Assembly: GCA_025738555.1 (NCBI GenBank)
Contig: JAOVFP010000009.1
Span: 4,340,001 to 4,404,000, forward strand
DNA: 64,000 nt
DNA from: Cyathus striatus
Taxonomy: Eukaryota > Basidiomycota > Agaricomycetes > Agaricales > Nidulariaceae
Direction: 5' to 3'
Shown here: positions 59,519 through 64,000 of the stretch, piece after piece
Position numbering within the stretch: the stretch's first letter is position 1
Layout: each line of letters starts with the position of its first letter
The notes under the pieces: generated by a model
What the model saw: the letters and a program-made list of their open reading frames with translations, nothing else
The model's database searches: none
Told to the model about the DNA's origin: nothing
Program-made: the position numbers and the translations under genes

Positions 59519-61130
59519 CTAATTCACACCAGCTAGATAAGGATACCTGCCAAATGCAGTTTCAGGTGCCCAGTTTTCCTGTTTCCCATCTAATATGTTC
59601 AGGCTAGGATCAGGAAAGAAAAACACTGACCCTATCCTTCCTGGAGTAATTTTTTCCTTTTGCATTTCCTTATTTTGAATATTAGGAATGAAGTTCATAA
59701 CTTTGTGATACAGAATGCTGGAGAAGAATATGCAGATAGATCCGGGTTTATAACTGTATATTAGTTTAGTGTTGAAATATATATATATATATATTTCAAC
59801 ACTTACGTTAATTTTGTTCCAAGTTGAGGGAATATAATTTCCCCTCCTGAATAATCACCTACTCCAAAGCTAGCAGAAGGACCTCCATCCTTAGTGTCTC
59901 TGTGTTCCTTTCCTTGCATCTTGTATATTATTGCCCTACCAAGATAAGGGCCAAAATCACCTGGGAACATAGAACCAGCTTTGAAACAGCTGTGGAATCT
60001 TTCATAATCCTCAGGAAAGATTTTACGAAAAAAAGCATCCAGGTGTTTGGAGACACCTTCAGTACCTTTAAGATAGGCATTGACACAAGCAACAGTGGTG
60101 CTTGTAGTTGTAATCTGACCAGAGATGAATAATCCCTTAAAACCAATTAGAAAAAGAAAGTACAATTATAAAAGATGTCTTACTTTCTCTGGCTGTGCCT
60201 GTTGGATCCACCCATGGACAAGGTGAGCCACACCACAAGGCTCCTTCTTTTTTGGATTAAATTTTCTAGCACCAGAAGGTTTCTGAGCTGAAAAATGCAT
60301 AAACTCTTCATTTTCATGGCGAGTACCGTCGTTTTTCAGTTTGATATCGCTACATATAGCTTGGGTAGCCACATGGTACACTCGTTGTAGTTCGGGCTTG
60401 CAAACATTAATGTATTTCAATTATATCAGATTTATGAAACTTACTGTTAGTCCATCATTGATGATTTTTATTCCCTCCCCTCTTAGTTTCTCTATATCTT
60501 TCTCTGTTCTTCCATGGTATTGAGTTTTCTCCGTAAATATCTTAAAATTACAATGTCAGTCTGTAATGTTGTCAAAAAGTTACACAAGAATTACTAACCC
60601 TTCTGGTCTGACCTGATTGCATTAAAGGGCGTTCTGCCAAATAAGCTAAAATTGGCTTTCCATCCAAGTCCACAAAAATAGCAGAGGCACTCTGAGCCTC
60701 CATTGCCTCTAGACGTTTGCATTCGTCCCTCAACAGCTTCTTTCCCATTGGCTTTTCAAGGTCCTTTAGTCGTATTGGCAAATGGATCATGTCGGCATTC
60801 TCCAAGAACATATCAGCGTGTCGTAATGTCATTTCTATACTTCTATCCACCCTTATGTGGTGACTTCTGTGTTGGCTATTATTGTGAAGGGTATTGGGAA
60901 GTGGGATGGGTGTTGGGCGAGAAATGGGTACGGTTTCTGCTTTATCAATGGTCTTCTGCCGTGCGCATTCTGGTTTCTTTGACACAATACCTAATAATAA
61001 TGTTAATAAATAAATTACGGTGCAGCTAAGATGTATTACCTGTTAATTTTTTCTTTTTGGCTGCATCCAGAATTTTGAAATCTTGGCCCTTCGACTTTGA
61101 ACGCGTAGTCAGTCCGGTGGTTGATTGCAT
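59519..61130 (-). CDS. Tet/JBP-family 2-oxoglutarate/Fe(II) dioxygenase (451 residues)
   Basis: Six minus-strand exons (61040-61130, 60599-60990, 60445-60540, 60184-60396, 59807-60135, 59519-59753) total 1,356 nt in one unbroken frame from ATG 61128-61130 to TAG 59519-59521; all five introns are GT-AG, 36-58 bases except as listed. The N-terminus is basic (MQSTTGLTTRSKSKG; AAKKKK), as for a nuclear protein. The double-stranded beta-helix occupies the C-terminal ~130 residues: iron ligands His342 and Asp344 in KEHRDTKDGG, the strand DYSGGEIIFPQLG, distal His390 in SSILYHKV, and the 2-oxoglutarate-binding Arg413 in TPGRIGSVFFFP. These match the fungal Tet/JBP-like domain, whose relatives oxidise 5-methylcytosine in DNA. 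The key residues and exon structure are intact, so it may be functional. Fungal members are often carried by or near KDZ transposons; none is seen here. Other 2OG oxygenase families are a less likely alternative. Confidence 0.85.
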
Positions 61131-61689
61131 TGTCTACTTCATAAAATGATAAGCTGGTAAGCTGTAGCAATATGTGTAGTAATAAATCTCACTTGAATTG
61201 TATTGGAAGTAGGAATAGAGAAGGCGGGGTAGGTAGGGTAGGTGGAAACTGTTTGATAATTTGTCTTTATACCTTTAGATTTGGGCTGCACAATATTTTG
61301 AAACAATATACAACATTATCTGCTGTTTATCAACATCGCTAAACGGTCACAGCCTTCATTAAAAGGAGATTGTCAATGCGGCATAGCTTCCGGCCAAATG
61401 GCAGTGCAAGTTTAAAATATTGCAACACTGCCTTATGCCGCCCACTGCTTGGACCGCGGAGTCGCCACAAAGCTATGGCCTCTGAGTCAAATTATCTAGC
61501 ACCGAAGTTGACAGCACACATAGCTGAATTGATCAGCTCATCCATCCTGGACCAGGGACATGGCAGCGCCGGCGACTATCCCTCAAAATGCATATGGCCG
61601 CCACGGGGACCGGTAGAATGACGCCTGCAGTTGTCACCAGTGCCAGTTTTATATTGTATCCTCACCACTGACTCACCACTGTACAAGTT

Positions 61690-61983
61690 CCGTGAAATGT
61701 ATCGTCTCGTTGTATTGTGCACAGATATTAGATGATAGAATGAATATTTGAGTAAATAGAATCACAGCATATATACAGTTTAGTGAAATAATGGTCCGAG
61801 AACTATATACAATAGAATAATAAAATGGGTATTCACAACACTCCCCCTTGCTTTGGCAGTACTCCGAGTCCATAAGTTAATTCTTGATGTAACGGGCGTG
61901 CGAGTCCTTTCGTGAATAAATCAGCTAAGTCATCGCGTGATGGAATATACTTGATAGTAATTGTTCCAGCTTCGACGTGATCC
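61690..61983 (-). mobile_element. Ty1/copia remnant: polyprotein C-terminus plus 3' LTR
   Basis: On the minus strand DHVEAGTITIKYIPSRDDLA and FTKGLARPLHQELTYGLGVL end at the LTR boundary (polypurine tract AAGGGGGAG, then TGTTGTGAAT running left from 61840). It is the same family as the plus-strand fragment at 44487-45882, with several residue differences, so it is a different insertion. Homology stops abruptly near 61983, consistent with 5' truncation or deletion. Confidence 0.85.
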
Positions 61984-64000
61984 CAGTTTCCTGACATCAA
62001 CTCCAATTCTCTTTACGCTTTCGAAACCACTCGTTTGTGTTAAGTGACAATGGCGCCCCTAGTCTCGGTGGAAGTGGTTATCTTAGTAGTAGTTCGTTGT
62101 TGACCGTTGTTGCTGTAGTGTTCGACACCCGCCTGTTGTAGAGATGCAACTTATCTGGTCGGTGTGTAAGGTGTCGTTAACTATCGAATGTCAACGATGT
62201 ACAATACATGTGTAGACTGTGATGGAATATTGCATTCAGTGCACTGGTGGGGGCACCAATAAATTGATCATATTCATCTGTACATCTGTACAACATTTAC
62301 ATCAGTTACTTTAGTTTGAGAAGCGCAAAAACATACCTATGTATACCTCCAGCCGTGTGCTTGGCTATGATTAAGTTCACGAATTTGTAGCACACGCTGA
62401 GAAGTTGATTCCGTGCTGTTAATTAGCCCGCCAATACCACAACAAATACGAGGTCAAAGAAGAAACCTTTCTGTTCAAAAAGTAAAGTTGTTATCCTACG
62501 TAGCTGACAGTCCCCATTAATTTGTTATAACAGTTGTGTTCATGGGTCTGAGCTCTATGACTGCCTAACTAAGGCACAACGTAGAGTGAGCTACCATATG
62601 TGTTTGTTGTGTATGAGTGCCGGCAGAATATCTATATACGTAGCGCATTCACAGCATATCTAGGTTTCACATGGCTTGTAACATTGCGCCATGAGGTAAA
62701 AGTTGAACAATCAGCACCTAGAGCATTGGCGGTTAGAGCTATGTCGTCTACCGCTTGTTTTCGACAGCGAGGAGCGTGAAGCAGTGTTCGTGGTCGCTAT
62801 CGTGTTGATTAAGCTAATAGCAACTGCGACCGCACATCTGCCCATGTTGACATAATACATGTTGAAACAGGTGTTGGCAGCGAAGGGACTTGGGAGTGCT
62901 CCGTCTCAACGCGGGAATTAAAACCATGCAGACAAGGGTTAAAGCTTATGAAAGGCTGCTTTGGTAGCATAACAAAAGAATGATGGTAGAGAGCATGTGG
63001 CTGGCAGCGGTCGAGAGTCCGTTAGGACCGTGGATCACAAGAAAGAGATAATGACTAATCGATCAACGTCTAGGATATCCAACCCTTGTGCAGGATATTG
63101 ACTATAGCACAAGAACTATAATAGTAAATAAAATTAAACGATAACGAAAGAGAAGTGGAATACCTATGAAATACAATACATCATTTACAAACTTGCTACA
63201 AACGCAGTCCCGACCTGAGTTCCATAATCTTATCCGTCAATGTAGACACACCGAGGGTCCTTGAAGATGAACAAAGATACACACCAGTTGTCCGATTACG
63301 GGAGACTAGGTACTTATCAGAGAAACGTTGAGTCAAATTAGGGAACGGGCCAATCTTGCTGGAGACTTTGTTTGTTACATTGTGTTATGCCAAACAAACG
63401 CGTCGCGCAATTGGTAATTGGTCCGTGCGCGTGCACCCGGTGGGCCGACTCTCAGTGTCTCTTACTCTCTTACCCCACCATCTTCCCTCCCTCGCCGACT
63501 GAATATTCCCTTCTCCTCCTCCTCCTCCTCCCCCTCCCCTCTCTCCTTCTCCACTTTACAGCCTTAACCTATGGTTGCCTTCGTGTATACAGGGCCCCCT
63601 GAGGTCACTGGTGACTGATGTACAATGGAGTTCTTGGCCTAGAGTGTGTATCTCATCCATGTTGTAGCATCTTGTATCGCTCGTCCACTCCAAGATAGAC
63701 CTTCGACAGTTCCCACCACTGCTCCTTGAATGTTATGGACGCCAGCATTGTGGATGCGCCTCGGACTTGGGATTGAACTTGAAGCTCAGTCCTCACTTCC
63801 CCCTCAAAATGTATGCCTCCTTTTTTTTCTTCGGCTCGTCCTGGTACTTGCTGTTACTACATCTGGCACTAACGTCCTCTGTTATCTTCACTCTCTACAG
63901 TCCCGAATAACCAACTCATGTCGTTGCGCAGGAGCTTTGCCACGTGCAGGAGAAGGATGTTGAGAGGCTGACTTTATTAGGCACGTTTGATTTTCTTCGA
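61984..64000. other. No gene recognised; CTC microsatellite
   Basis: Short open frames are scattered on both strands without family resemblance. A (CTC)n-rich tract lies at about 63511-63548. The window ends without a recognised feature. Confidence 0.35.

Noticed and set aside
1..64000. Telomeric repeats or rRNA genes, considered because OrsD-like genes can be subtelomeric
   Set aside because: No TTAGGG array or rRNA-like sequence was seen on either strand.

Overview
The window reads as genomic DNA of a filamentous basidiomycete, most likely an Agaricomycete. It has many 45-60-base introns with GTRNGT donors and CTAAT-type branch points, a decayed Helitron with a DUF6570-type N-terminal module, a Ty3/gypsy element typical of mushroom genomes, and a Tet/JBP-family dioxygenase of the kind expanded in mushroom-forming fungi. 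It is a transposon-rich, gene-poor region: most protein signals are transposon proteins, broken host genes or captured fragments, and several long stretches hold no recognisable gene.

Layout. 1-5.6 kb: an intact but unidentified 599-codon, eight-exon gene (+), then a ~190-206-base minisatellite split by a 1,305-base element with hAT-type ends and an 8-base target duplication. 6-14.2 kb (- strand): a Helitron-like element, with a Rep (HUH/Y2) plus PIF1-type helicase polyprotein carrying five lesions, followed by a spliced companion gene with a possible OB-fold (two apparent frameshifts). 15.5-16.7 kb: dispersed repeat, copy 1. 16.8-20.4 kb: a truncated, frameshifted Ty3/gypsy element (+). 21-24.6 kb (-): a multi-exon gene with OrsD-like paired zinc fingers. 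25-30 kb: weak coding remnants, including the N-terminus of an amidohydrolase-like gene. 30.4-34.1 kb (-): an oligopeptide-transporter (OPT) pseudogene with a 1,481-base hAT-like element just upstream of its candidate start. 36-39.8 kb: a 50-60-base minisatellite, a second amidohydrolase copy lacking its catalytic core, an orphan hAT-like end and a complete 709-base hAT-like element. 39.8-46.2 kb: AT-rich non-coding DNA, then fragments of three unrelated host genes (MRD1-like C-terminus, zinc alcohol dehydrogenase N-terminus, MAPKK-like kinase middle) beside a Ty1/copia RNase H-to-LTR fragment. 46.2-48 kb: dispersed repeat, copy 2. 49-51.1 kb (-): a broken gene with a short local resemblance to the 21-24.6 kb gene. 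52.1-53.4 kb: twelve repeats of exactly 101 bases. 55.0-56.7 kb: an element with inverted repeats of about 260 bases. 59.5-61.1 kb (-): an apparently complete six-exon Tet/JBP-like 2-oxoglutarate/Fe(II) dioxygenase of 451 residues. 61.7-62.0 kb: a second copia remnant (-). 62-64 kb: nothing recognised.

The best candidate for a working gene is the Tet/JBP-like dioxygenase, whose family modifies 5-methylcytosine in DNA; its presence in a transposon graveyard fits the published link between fungal Tet/JBP expansions and transposons, although no KDZ transposase is visible here. The 599-codon gene at 1-3.3 kb and the OrsD-like gene are also largely intact but have no clear function. At least four inverted-repeat elements were delimited by eye with perfect 8-base target duplications, and none encodes a transposase, so an autonomous partner must lie elsewhere.
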